From: Helicostylum pulchrum
Taxonomy: Eukaryota > Mucoromycota > Mucoromycetes > Mucorales > Mucoraceae
Direction: 5' to 3'
DNA length: 64,000 nucleotides
NCBI GenBank assembly: GCA_025677825.1
Contig: JAIXMO010000025.1
Span: forward strand, 1-64,000
Shown here: one piece after another, positions 47,351 through 59,230 of the stretch
Layout: each line of letters starts with the position of its first letter
Position numbering within the stretch: position 1 is the first letter of the stretch
Program-made: the position numbers and the translations under genes
The notes under the pieces: generated by a model
Database searches by the model: none
Seen by the model: only the letters and a program-made list of their open reading frames with translations
What the model was told of the DNA's origin: nothing

Positions 47351-48563
47351 TGAGCGTAAATATAATTTACGAATAATAAAGAAAAAGAAAAGAAAGAAAA
47401 AAACAAAGAAGAAAAAAGTTCTTAAATACCAAAAAAAAAAAAGAAAAAAAAAAAGAGGGATGATCTCATCACGCCAATTTCCACAGCAATTTTTTTAAAA
47501 AAATCATATTATTGTTTTCTTATCGCCTCAAAATTTGGAGCATATGAATGGTTTTTTTTTTACCTTTACCTTTACCTCGTTATCAGCGCTGACTATGGTG
47601 ACATGCTAAACTACTTCCATCTACTTTAACGGACACTGTTAAGATATACGCGTTTGCATAATGCAGGAATTTATTTGTGACACGCGAAGTAATCAAACTT
47701 CACTCCCAATTTCTGTTTCTATATACTTACATAAGATGTTATACATTTTTTTTGTCAATAGCTTATGATAGATGTTAAACTTACTAAGTTTAAAAGAATG
47801 AAATAAATTTATTGTAGACATAGTAGTTGCTGGGTATAACGAATTTTTTTACTTAAATAGGAAATACCGAAAACAAGTTTTGGACAAAATGAGTATTAAA
47901 AAAAGGTGCTACACATGAAGCGAGAAAAGTGTTTCATGGCGTTTTTTTTTACTACTCTGGATTACTAATCCTTTGAATATCTATGATTTCATCAAGTTTG
48001 TCAAAAAAAAATCACGAAAAAAAAAAATCATGAAAAAAAAAAAATCACAAAAAAAAATCACGAAAAGAACTGCAAATACTTTCGCTTGCTCTTTTTTTTA
48101 ACCTTACTCTAGTATTGCCTTATCTTGTACCAGAGTATAGATTATAAGTGAATAAAGAAAAGGAAAGTTCCTTAATTTGTACTAGTCATTTTCCTTTTTT
48201 TTTCTTTTTTTCTGCACGTTTTGTTTATTTTATTAAAAATGATTTTACAGCTTTTTTTTTGTTACTCTCTCCATCGTTATATACCTACTTGATACATATA
48301 TCTCGCCCACATTAACACAAGATACGAGAATACAAGAGTAAGCGGAAGTATTTTTGTACAAGTAAAAAGAAAGTAGGTCTAATTTGTACTACTTTCTCTT
48401 TTTGCATGATTTGTTTATTTTTCAAGTCCAATAGATATTAGCGTTCCATATTCGTGGTCTATTTTTACTTGAAAAAAAAAGGGTTTTTTCCCACTCTCTT
48501 TCTTTACTTCTTTATCCTTTTTTTTCAATAACGGTACGTGTATACCAGCTTTATTTCGACCTA
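47351..48563. other. Repeat-rich intergenic region
   Basis: AT-rich sequence with long purine runs near 47380-47460 and a short tandem array at 48003-48066. TTTTGCATGATTTGTTTATTTTTC-like T-rich pieces at about 48200 and 48395 resemble each other. No gene is supported. Confidence 0.35.
48003..48066. repeat. Short tandem repeat, unit about AATCACGAAAAAAAA
   Basis: Four imperfect units of AATCAYR followed by 7-11 A. Unit length varies through the A run. It is likely a simple microsatellite. Confidence 0.65.
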
Positions 48564-48950
48564 CTAACATTTTTTTATCGCAGGTACTACTGTTGGGGGT
48601 GTAGATGTATTCAAAATGGGTGCTCTTTGAAGCCGTGTGATGGATTGATGCTCTATATACCGTATGTCTTCTAGGCTGGTTGGTAGGGGGTGCGTCGTCA
48701 TAAGTACGCGCGAAGTCCATTGCAGCATTTCTAACCGGTTACACCTTCGAGATCTTCCAGGTATGGCACCAAAGGTCTTTTTGGTGTTATGTACACACCT
48801 TCTCAAGTAAATAAGAGGCATGCTATTCGGATGGGTCTTGTACGACTCCTGATGACCGACGCCTTTTAATAATTGTTTATGTGGATGTACTGGTGGCTCT
48901 GGTGTACTAATATAGTGATCTTCCTGCTGTGGTGAATCGGAAAGCTCCTA
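48564..48950 (-). pseudogene. Decayed coding region of unknown family
   Basis: A minus-strand frame reads STPEPPVHPHKQLLKGVGHQ, then MPLIYLRRCVHNTKKTFG and AIPGRSRRCNRLEMLQWTSR. A second frame beginning MDFARTYDDAPPTNQPRRHT overlaps and continues with FEYIYTPNSSTCDK. One frameshift would join them. No recognised domain. The location next to the tandem array and the dispersed repeat at 49.94 kb suggests a transposon origin. Confidence 0.35.
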
Positions 48951-49189
48951 GGTGTAGGCCTTCTCTCTAATCTTGGTTTCAGTGGATGTGATGGTTCTGC
49001 TTGCTTCCCTGATATCTTGACCTCTGGTTTTTTAGCTGTAATTACTTAATCTGGTCCTTAGTGACGGGTTCACTGTATCCTTGATTTACTTCCTTCTCAA
49101 GTTCCTATTACTGTGAAAGTGTCTTCTATTTGAGGGCTTTAAAGAACACCAGCCAAAAAAAAAAATTCTTCCGCTCCTTTTCTCTCAAC

Positions 49190-49640
49190 AAATGCTGGAC
49201 ATTTTGTTAAAACAAAATCCTTTCCTGTCCTTTTTTTTTACAAATGCTGGGCATTTTGTCAAAAAAAAATCCATTCCTTTCCTTCTGTCCTTGTCTCTTC
49301 TGTCCGCTCTCCTGTTATCTCTCTCTCTCTCTCTCTATTTCTCTATAAATGCCGGACATTTTGTCAAAAAAAAAAAAACCTCTTCCATTCCTTTGGTCAT
49401 TCTCTCTTCTGTCCGCATCTCCTCCTCTCTCTCTCTCTTCCGCAAGAAAATGCTGGCCATTTGTTAAGGAGATCGGTCGACTTGGTAGAAAGAAGAAAGA
49501 AGACTGAAAGGGTACTTTTCTCTTTTGGCATTTTCTTTCTTGCGGGTATATCGAGGTGGCTGGTCTCTTTACAAAAACAATTTTTTTAAGGTGCTGGACA
49601 CTTTGGTCAAGAAGGTGCTGGTCACTTTGGTGAAAAAAAC
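49190..49640. repeat. Irregular tandem array, core TGCTGGACATTTTGTC
   Basis: Six variants of a 16-20 bp core, TGCTGGRCAYTTTGTCAA, occur at about 49191, 49244, 49349, 49450, 49591 and 49615, usually followed by a poly-A run. Between them lie CT-rich spacers such as TCTCTTCTGTCCGC. On the plus strand the core reads NAGHFVKKK in three units and GAGHFG in the last two. It could be the remains of a repeat-containing protein gene or a satellite. Confidence 0.6.
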
Positions 49641-49937
49641 AAACAAAAAAACAAACGAAAAAAAAAAAACTGGTGTTCTTTGGCTTCCTCTTATAGCCGA
49701 TACTGGATCAGTAAGAAAGAACTTGTGTTGGTCGTAAATCTCGGTGACAGTGTCCCCTGATCCTTGGTGAGGATTGGGTAATTATAGTTTTTAAAACCAT
49801 GTCAAGAAATCGTAAGTGGAAACAGGTGATTCCCGATCTGAAGGTGAAATCAAGATGAAAAAAGATTGTCTGCACCTACGTAGCCTTTTTCATGAAGCTA
49901 CGATGGATTGATTGCTGCATCTGTACAAAGAAGTCAT
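49641..49937. other. Spacer between repeats
   Basis: About 300 bp with no gene that I can support. It links the tandem array to the dispersed repeat and is less AT-rich than the surroundings. Confidence 0.3.
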
Positions 49938-50404
49938 TGGTACGGAAGCATAAACTTGCATAATAAGGTTAGGTCGTCAGGTCTAGTATAGGACTTCATC
50001 TGGGTTGTGTGTCTCGCGAGCTTGGGGGTGGTGGTAGGTGTGTAAGCCTGGCGAGGTGTAATCTCTATGAGATGCTCTGTGTGCTTGCGTGAACATAGTT
50101 TTTTGCCGTAAGCTTCAATCTTCTCAGTCGTTTTCTGCGATATTTAGAGGCTGTTTTCAGCTCAAAGTAAGGTAGTCTGGGCATGTACCGTGCAGTAGCT
50201 GGGGTCCGTGATGGAAACTGATCGGACGGGACCAGATGTGTTTCCGCCTTCACGTGGCTGGTCCTGTTAGTATCAAAGCGTTCTTTTTTTATACATGTAT
50301 AAAAAAGGATCTGCTCTGAGAACCAAGAGAAACACAATTAACTTAGTAAATAAAAGCTACTTTTTTTTTCAATGTTTTAAATAAAATGATATAACACCTT
50401 CTTA
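49938..50404 (-). repeat. Dispersed repeat, copy 2 (first copy at 28.01 kb)
   Basis: Matches 28014-28510 in the same orientation (see that entry). The minus-strand peptide reads FDTNRTSHVKAETHLVPSDQ and MPRLPYFELKTASKYRRKRL. Differences from copy 1 are mostly substitutions, with a few small indels that change the peptide frame at the edges. It has the same TATACATGTATA palindrome with A/T flanks. Confidence 0.7.
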
Positions 50405-50569
50405 CTAATAAATATAGGAAACTGTTAATAACTGTATAAAACATTTGGCGGTAATGCTTATAAGAATCAGTATTTTATCTTTTACCCATAAGAATATGGT
50501 GTGTGTCTGGATTAGGATGAAACAAAAGCAAATCTGTAATTTTTTTTTGGAGGATACACATACCTTTAT

Positions 50570-50915
50570 AATATGAACAAAAAAAAAGTAGCTTATAATA
50601 ATCGAGCGGAACTCACGGCCTTGTGCTAACTTATGCCTGGTGGCTGCTTTAGAAAGAACCGTATCCTTTTGTACCGGCATAAGGAAAACAAAAATACTAA
50701 AAAAAAAATGCAATATAATAAATGGATATAAGATATAAGCTCCTTTTGAAAGTATACATATAAAAAAAATATTTACTGGGTGGTATATATTGTAAAAGAA
50801 AAGAGAAAGAAAAGAGATCTATTAATGATAAAAAAAAAGATAAAATATGAATAGCTTCGGTTGATAAAATAGGGGGATGTGATCTATTTAGTCATTTTTA
50901 CAAGCAAGAACTTTG
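50570..50915. repeat. Relic related to the inverted-repeat element at 2.83 kb
   Basis: Shares GGYKGCTTTARWAAGAACMG and later TTGATAAAATAG...GATCTATT...AGTCATTTTTA with 2990-3155, with about 110 extra bases between the two blocks. On the minus strand it starts MPVQKDTVLSKAATRHKLAQ. The terminal inverted repeats of the first copy are not visible here. Confidence 0.5.
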
Positions 50916-53265
50916 CGTGCCGACTCAATTACACATTTATACAACCAGGGCGAGTATCAGCATAGTCATCAGGTAGAGTTGATGTTGCTGAATCGGTATC
51001 CTCTGAATGAGAAGCAGATTTTCGTAGCTGAATCGACTAGACAATGTCTCGCGTTTGGGTTCTGCGACGATATGTTTTAATTGTTCATCAATCTTGCTTG
51101 GTACGTAACTACTTCATCTTGTCTTATTGGTTTGCTTGTGTTGCAATGTTTGAATCGTACAGTTTTTTTTTTCATTTTTTACTGCTAGTAAAATTGGGAG
51201 TTTGTACAGCGGTATCAACAGATACTTTGAGATTTAGATCTCATATTTACATCCCTTTTCCCCGCAGATCTGTTAAGCCAGTAACACGCTTTTCATTCAG
51301 ATACAACACGGGTTTAATTTCTATGTTTATTATATATAGTATACAACTTAGTTTTTTTCTGCAGAAACTTTTTTTTTTTGATGACAGAAATACGAAAATG
51401 ACTCAATAGAGTCACACAGAATTTTTGGTGTTATCTTATTTTGCATTTGGGAAAAATACGTATTCATTATCTTTTTACCGCATGAATCTGAACATTATAT
51501 TTTATTTTCTTGTACTACAAGACTATTACCTGTGCTGATATAGAAAGGAAACAAAGCAGTAGTTGCTTTTGCGTTAAGTTTTAAACCTTGGTGGTAATAC
51601 TTTTTAACATCCGCGACGATCACCATTTTTTTTTTATGATTTGTTTCACTGTATTGACATGATTACCATCAGTTCTTATTAAGATCTCTCTTTAATGTAG
51701 AGCAGTTAAAAAGAAAATGAAATATTTTAAGTACTACTTGGCTGCTATATTATTAGTTTTGTTACTCGCATAGACAGATAAAGAAAGTATATAAAACGTC
51801 AAGTTAAAAAAAAAGAATATTTATTTCTATTCAACTTGTTTAAAACAAAATTATAACAATACAACGCTCAATTAGTCTCAAAAAATTCTGTTGCAAACCT
51901 AATACTCCTTTATGTACCAATGACAGTGCCAAATTGGTATCTACAAAGCCTACAAGACATGTAACTAAGCCATTTTGAAAAAAGGGAAAACAAGGGTTGC
52001 TAATACATGTTTTTAATTAAGATATCCACAAGTTGCGTATCTCTTTCTAAAGTAGTACGTAAATCTGCTTCTCCATCAGAAGATGAGATTTGTCGTTATG
52101 TTGTAGGCCTGTCAACCATGAAAAACGGTACACTAAATTGCACTACATCCAGTGACCAAGTTATAAAATTCTTTTCTCCTCAAAAATCAGATACCGTTCG
52201 AACCGTGCTTGAAAGAAAGGCATAGGTTCTTCAAAGCAAATCTGGCCATCCATTTTTAGAATGGATTTATTGAACTTTCTTTATTGTTGTCCCTTTTTTC
52301 TTACCAATTATTTTGTGCAAATAAACTCAACCCCAGCTATAGGAGCGTATCTTTTAAATTCGTTCTTGATACTAATTACAGATGAACTAACTCATTATAT
52401 ATCTAAATGTTGAATTGTATATTATCAGCTCGTTCTACATACTGTGAGTAAACACCAGTCCATTCATTACATATTTTAAATGTACATCATGTAGTTTCAC
52501 ATTAATTCTAGACCTCTTCTCATGTAAACATTGTACTATAATAGATTGTAACTAGCATGTTACAGACTTATCAATTTCACATAACAGTAAAATGCTACTA
52601 TCCGTGTTTACAGTGCTTGGAATGGCTATGATAAAATAATACACAGTCAATTTATACTTGAATGGAGCGCGTAACAGCAGTGAATCTTTAGAAATTTAAC
52701 TAGGAAAAGTAATTAAATACAGACTGCCGCTAAGTGATGAAATATTGGAAGTGAATGCAGTGTAAGCCAAATAAAATGAACGCAAAGATAAATTTTAGTC
52801 CTATATATCATAGCTTTTAGTTTTTAAATGTATTGTTATGCGGTATTCCAATAAATAGCTCTGCAATTTTTTAATATAGTTTGTAATGGTTCTAATGTTT
52901 GAGTTCTTGCAAAAAACGATACACAGCAAATTGTTTTGTGAAATAACTTGAGTGAGTTCAAGAACTATTTAAAGTGTTATAATCCATCATTGCCTGTCCA
53001 TTATTTTTTCAAAAACGCGTGTTTTTAAGAAAAGGTTTAGAAGTAACTTCTAAAAAGGTCATTTTTACAGTGGTCGAAATAAGGTATTTTCTTTATATAA
53101 TTAAACATCAGAAAATGCTTCTTTTACCCAAGTTACTTAATAAAAGTTAGTCTTTAGGAAAATTTCTTTCATACCAATTATTAAAAACTGCTTGTTGCTC
53201 TATATTTTTCTCGATTTTTTCTACTTTATTTTTGGTCAGTCATTTTTGACATTTTTGACCATTTA
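50916..53265. other. Long gene-poor stretch
   Basis: About 2.3 kb of AT-rich sequence. A 121-codon plus-strand ORF at 51044-51409 (MSRVWVLRRYVLIVHQSCLV) and a 72-codon one at 52007-52225 (containing SSDQVIKFFSPQKSDTVRTV) have no recognised domain and no promoter or splice context; I do not call them genes. No RNA gene was recognised. Confidence 0.35.
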
Positions 53266-53858
53266 GGGGGGTCAACCCCTTTTGTGTGTTTTGAAATTAG
53301 TTTGCAATTACTCCGGATCCAGTTTGACTTTCTTCGTAGAAAATTATATAATAGTATAGCACTCTTTAAGGCACATCTAATCCATTTAAAATAATATTTT
53401 TACAAAGAGTACTGACCGAGTACCCATCATTTTAAACGTTTTTTTTCGCTAAGCTTGAGTTAGGCGGGCCTTAAAGTGGGTATTTCTTTAAAGCGCGTTT
53501 TCTCATTCAATTTTGGATGTAGCGCTTTCTTTTATGAACATCCAATATATAGTTTTTAGATAACTACCTTCAGCGCTATAATAAAACACGGTAATAAAAA
53601 ACTATGTTTTATGTAATCGCGAAACTCTGAAAATCGTCCCATGAGGTTACACTAAAAAAGAGTATTTTTTTACCTAAAAAAAAAACCGTCTAAAACAGCG
53701 ATTACTCTTTCAGTTTTTTGCATTAGAAGTATGATTTAAAATACATTAGAAGCGCCTAAAGAAGCTCTACACCATCCGAGTTTTTCCCACAAAGCTAAGT
53801 AAATTGGATCTGGTGTAATTGTAAAATAACTACAAAAGCACAAAAGGGGTTGACTCCC
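53266..53858. repeat. Large imperfect inverted repeat (foldback element)
   Basis: The left arm, 53266-53448, and the right arm, 53673-53858, are imperfect reverse complements over their full length, about 185 bp each. Outer ends read GGGGTCAACCCCTTTTGTG and, inverted, CACAAAAGGGGTTGACTCCC. Inner landmarks also pair, for example GGATCCAGTTT with AAATTGGATCTGG, CTCTTTAAGGCACATCTAAT with its counterpart, and TTTTAAACGTTTTTTTT. The loop is about 220 bp. There is no coding region. It is likely a foldback or MITE-type transposon remnant. Confidence 0.6.
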
Positions 53859-55160
53859 AAAAATGAAAATTGTAAAAAAACAAAAAAGTTTGTTTCATCA
53901 AAGATATAGTTAAAACAACTATTTTGTGTTATAAAACCTGGACCCATAAAGCGTTTCCTGCTTTTTTTAAAAAATAAAAACCAATAGTCATTATAAGTGC
54001 TAATTTTAATAGTAATTTCTTATGTGAGTGATCATTTATACTCAGATATCTCAGGGAGCTTTTCTTTAGAAGTAATTATTGACTGCACGATAATAAGGGT
54101 ATGTTCGATATAGGGGTGGCTTTCTTCCACTTTTCGGCTGCCCTTAAATAGAGCCGCTACTGTACTTAAATAAAGAGTTATTTGTATTTACTGTAGATAT
54201 AAATTGCTAAACTAATAGAAACCGTGTCATCAAGTACTTGACAAAGTAACAAAAACGCAAACCGTATCAAGCTTATTTCTCTCACAGTCTTCAAACACAT
54301 ATCGTTGAACCTTTCGGTATTGTTCGTGTCATGAACGGAAGTACCAGAAGTCCTTTTACCGGTGCATATGTGAGGCGTATGCTTATATGAAGCAAGATAG
54401 AAAGAAAGATGGATTAGACTGGTTTTAACGGTGCATTTGACTCAGTGTAACTAAAGAAAATGCTTTAAAGCAATTTTCCCACGATGCTTTTTTTTTAAAA
54501 AAAAACGACAAAGCTTTTTTCTATGCAGTTTTTTTTTAAAAAAACATACGCCAAAAAGTATTGGATTCAATCTATTTAAACCGAGCATTAAAGCCTTATT
54601 ATTTATTCTGCTTGAAAATATACTTGCAAAAAAAACAGACTTATGTATGACATCACTGCTAGAGACGCGGGAATCGTTTTATTTGAATCTCAGGGAAAAA
54701 ATAGGCGAAGGAAGGGGAAACTAATAAAGCCCACCTTTCCTTTTTTTTTTTTTACGTTATAACCATTTCGAAAAGCAAACGCTTTTGTTGTTGTTGTTGA
54801 AGCATTAGCTTTTTTTTAATAATAAAAGAGGAAAGCTCATCCTGAAAAACAGAAAAAAAAAAGAGGTCGTAGTTTAAACAAACAATTATTATGCAAAGCG
54901 GATTGTATGTATAAAATGATATGAAAAATGTGGGTACTTTTTTTTATTACAAAATGGGAGTGGGGTGGTTTGGGTGGGTGGGGGGATTTGGGTAAAGGTG
55001 AATGCCAATAAATATTATTAATTTTAAAGTAGGGTTTGTTGGTTGTTGTTATTTTGGAAAACGTTTGTGCTTTTTTGGGATCTTTTTGGTATATGTACAT
55101 GAAGTGGGGGGGAGGACAAAGTCTTTTTTCTTCTTCTGCTGTAGTTGTGTGCGCGTTTTT
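53859..55160. other. Gene-poor stretch and 3' flank of the DUF8032-type gene
   Basis: AT-rich sequence with two T8A8 palindromes near 54490 and 54535, and a G-rich (on the plus strand) block at 54955-55000 close to the 3' end of the next gene. No gene is evident. Confidence 0.4.
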
Positions 55161-57293
55161 TTAGATGTGAAATAATTGACTCATAAGAGGATCAATCATT
55201 AAATTTTCATCTTCAGTCTTGATATAATCACAATGTTCGAAAACGACACCAGCAGAAGGAAGTTGAATAGGTTCAGTGTATAATCCAAACAAATTAGAAT
55301 CCTTGAAAAGTGTATCATCTAAATTGTCTTGTGTAAGAGACGGCGAAGAAAGATCAGAACCACTACTGCTACTACTACTTATACTACGACGACATGACTC
55401 ATGACCAGATTCAAACAACGGGTGCGGTGTACCACTAAGTAACTCATCAGAAGAAGTAGGTACTGATAATGTTAACTCGTAAATATTGGCTGGACTTGAC
55501 GATTTCAGTGGTGTATCTATTGAAGAAGTGACTTGCTCAGAAGGCGGAGAGAAACAATCGTGAAAATCAAGTGAATCTGTTGTACCACTGTAAAGCGATT
55601 CATTATCATCATGATGTTCAGCTGAGCCACGACGAACGACCTTGGCAGCAGTTATATCTTGTTCCTGAGCAGCAGCTAATGCCGCTACGGTTAAAGTGGT
55701 AGCTGAATTATCATCTGTGTCCATGGATATTTGTGTGGTGGTGGAAGAAGGCATACGAAGTGAGTTCTTGCGAGGATTTAAATCTGGTAAGAATTTGGAT
55801 CTGTAGACATCAAGTACACGTTGCAACAAGTTCTTGCGATTGGCCAATTGTTTAGGATTTAACCAAGCCAACTTCCAGCCCAACTCGTTGCATCTGGCTT
55901 CTTCCAATTGACGTTGAGAAGCAAAAGGAGATGAAGTGTTGATATCCATGGCGCGAGGGTAAACGCAATTTGCTCTGCGGAATGCAAGATCAATTGAATC
56001 AAGGGAGACAGAGTCAACGTTGATACGGATACGGTATTTAGCACCACCAAGACCATCATCAATGGAAACAGTCTTTGGTAAATCGTTAGCTCCCAAAAGG
56101 GATCTGCAGTCAAGTTTGGTGTCTTCCTTTTTAACATTTTTAAGAATAACGTCTTCAGCTTCTGAACTGTTTTCTTCAGATTCGCGATGCTTGCGTTTAC
56201 GAAGTGTGCCCTTCATTAACTTTTCTTGACGAGCAACACGCCGAGATCGCATACTGGGATAACGGTTACGGTAAGAATCTACAGCGCGTTGAATCAACCC
56301 ACGTTTACCGGCAATTTCTCCTGAATTAAGGTAAGCTAATTTCCAGCCCAAAGTATTGCATTCAGTTTCATATGCCCAGCGATTACCCTTATATTGATCG
56401 CGAGGAAGGTTAGCACGAGGATAAACCTATTATAAAAAAAAGGAAGGAATTAGACACTAAATATTTTTATTTTTTATGGATTTAACCCCGCTTAGAACAA
56501 AAACCTTTCCAGTTAAAAAAAGAAAGATAATTTTTGTACCTTCAAAAGTGGGGAAAAGAGAGAGAAAAAAAAGGTTTACTTACGCAATTCTCGCTTTTAA
56601 ATTTATCATCTAATAGATTGATATCAACTTGGTCAACATCAGTACGGATAGAATAACGACGTAAGACGCGATGATGAGAGTAAACAAAACTGACCCACTC
56701 AACGCCTTCACGAACCTCTGTACGTGGTTCATGATTAGGAACTACTGAGCCAGCAGCAGCAGCATTGGGTGTGGTAGGTGTAGAATTATTATTCGATGTG
56801 GTAGTGGAAGTAGTAGTAGTGTTAGTGGTAGAAGTAGGAGACTTATTAGCAACAACATGTATAGATTTATCGGAGGATATTCCGGCACAAGGTTGTTTAG
56901 GTGGCTTAGCATGTTCTGGTTCAGTCTTAATTGTTGGCGTAGTTGCTGTGGTAATCGTATCTGCTAATGCTTTTGCAATTTGTGCTGCGACAAGAGCCCA
57001 ATCATGATGTAAAGCAGAAGGATTTGCAGTTTGTGTTATTGGAATAGGTGAAACTATAAAGAAGAAAAAAAAAAGTTAATATATATATATTTTTTCCTTT
57101 TGGGAAATTAATTAATAATTTTCATACCAAGCTGTTGCGTAGAAGATTGTTTCTTTTCTTTTATCTTAGTAAGAGTCTTTTCGATTTCTTCAAGTTGAGT
57201 AGAGGTAAGTGCTTCAAGTAATGATTCGGATTTTTCGGTAGGATGCAGCAAGTCGTTGACACATAACTGAAGGTGAAGGTTTGGCTGTGACAT
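55161..57293 (-). CDS. Putative transcriptional regulator with two DUF8032-like domains
   Basis: Three exons (57293-57128, 57053-56584, 56426-55161) give 633 aa. Two related domains are visible. The first starts EWVSFVYSHHRVLRRYSIRT and has NCVYPRANLPRD and CNTLGWKLAYLN. The second starts AKYRIRINVDSVSLDSIDLA and has NCVYPRAMDINT and CNELGWKLAWLN. The repeated NCVYPRA...LGWKLAxLN signature matches a fungal domain of unknown function (DUF8032 as I recall it). A basic stretch between them (LRKRKHRE) may be a nuclear signal. The rest is Ser/Thr rich with poly-Ser and poly-Thr. Start at 57293; an upstream in-frame TTG is not used. DNA binding is inferred, not shown. Confidence 0.75.
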
Positions 57294-59230
57294 TTTCTTT
57301 CTCAAATATAAATTGCTAAATTATTAAAATAGCAAGATAGAAAAGGGAAACGCGTACACTAATATAGAAGAAACAAACAAAAAAAAATGGAGTTATAAGA
57401 GAGAAAAGAGGAAGAAGAAGGGAAAAAAAAGAAAAGAAAAAGCAAAAAAAAAAAAACGTAGCTGTATATAATGGCTTTCTTCTGCCAAAAAAGTGGAGAT
57501 GGAAAAAATTTAATTTAAAAGAGCGAATAGAAAAAAAAAGATTTTTTTGACTACATTTTGGCTTCATACTATAAAAAGAAAACGCTTGAGTTTCAGTTTA
57601 AAATATGCAACATACGAAAAACGAAAAAAAAAAAAGGTCTTGTTTATAATTGAGTTTGGACCCTGAATTACTTTATAAAGATCTTCAGTTTTGACTTGTA
57701 TATACACTTGCGAGTAATTTGACTATTGTTACACAATCATCTACATGCGGAAAAACTAAAAAAAATATCAAATTCCATATATTTTTTATTGGATACAAAG
57801 ATGTGCCAAATGTGATAGGATAACTGGCTAACTATAAATATTTTTTGTTGTTTCCGTTCGTATATATTTTGACTCATTTTTTTAAAAAAATATATCTGCA
57901 TTTATTTTGTCTGCCAAAAAAAAAGGGGAGAAAAAATATTTTGCTTTTCAGCTGGAAAGGATACATTTCACGTTCAAATTTTCCTATTACAAAAAACCTC
58001 ACTTATCTAAAAAGCTTTTTCCTCCCATCTCCTTTTTTAAAACTGAGTTTAACAATTGCTCCAAGTGACGTGAACAGAATAGTTAAAATGCGCATTTAAA
58101 AAAGCCGTACCTGAAGCAACTTTTTAAAAAGACATACGCTCTGAAAAAAACCGATTGCTCTTTTTCTTACTGCTGTACAGTTTATTCGTTTTTTGTATTT
58201 CAGTTGGCAGGACAATGCATTCGTTAGTAAAATATTTGAATTGATTTCTTTTGTTTTCGCGTTCTGCAAAAAAAAAAAGGCAAACTCTTTTGATTTTAGT
58301 GAGGTTTCTCACGCAAGAAGATGAATTGATATAATATTGATTACTGCACCTAAAAAAAGCATTCCTTTCTAACAGGTTTTTTTTTTAAAAAAAAAGTATA
58401 ATGGTATGCAGTGATCAACAAGAAAACCCTTTACCCCTTCCTTTTTCTTTTTGCTATTTTTCAAATTAGGAAAACAATGATATCGAACAAATGCTAAGGG
58501 GGGAAAAGTCCCTTTTTGACATTTTATCAAAAAAAAAAAAACGCCCTTTTTCCCCATTCCAGCTTTTTTTTTAGTTCCTGTCTAACCTTATTTTATCGGG
58601 TAAATTATTTATCAAGGTTCCACTGCACCAAACAGATGGGTTTACTTTGTAAGTTTAAAAATTCAATAGTTACACTCACTTTTTCGATCAAAAAAATAAA
58701 TAAATAAAAAAGCCTAAAAAAAGTGATTTTATATTTATTCACGTAAGAATTAAAAAGTTGACTACTCCAAAAAAAAAGTCTGTAAGAACCAACAATTTGG
58801 TTTTTTTTTTCTTTTTAGAAAACATGTAAAAATAAAAATAAAAGTTTAAAACGGCTTTTCAAAACTAATATCGTTTTGATAAAAGAAGCTCTATCGCTGA
58901 CTATAGGTGAAGTGTATCTACTATTTACAGCCTGAATATTTCTTTTATTAGAAAAAAAAAAGAAGTTATACGGCCGCATGTAATATAGTGGTTTTTTTTG
59001 CAGTTGCTTTTTTTTTTTGGGTTACACTCAAAAAATGCTGCATATGAGCGTATGAATGATAAAAGATGATGGTTAATAAGATAAAAAAAATAAAACTGTA
59101 AGCATATCCTCACCGCTTAAAAAAAGTTATCACGGACATTATATATTTTTTTTAGGATTTTTTTTTTATTAAGGAAACTATTATTTTGGGTTGCACAAGT
59201 ACTACCTGTTTCCCGGGTTCAAAATGAATT
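57294..59230. other. Long AT-rich intergenic region
   Basis: 1.9 kb with very frequent poly-A and poly-T runs, CT-rich leader-like sequence just upstream of the DUF8032-type gene, and a T10A9 palindrome near 58380. No ORF has protein-like composition. It includes the 3' flank of the proline-rich peptide gene. Confidence 0.4.

Noticed and set aside
48003..48066. CRISPR-like array
   Set aside because: Units are A-run microsatellites without unique spacers, and this is eukaryotic DNA.
51044..51409. 121-codon plus-strand ORF as a gene
   Set aside because: Rich in Phe, Ser and Arg without domains, splice sites or a promoter; such lengths occur by chance in this sequence. Kept only as a note.
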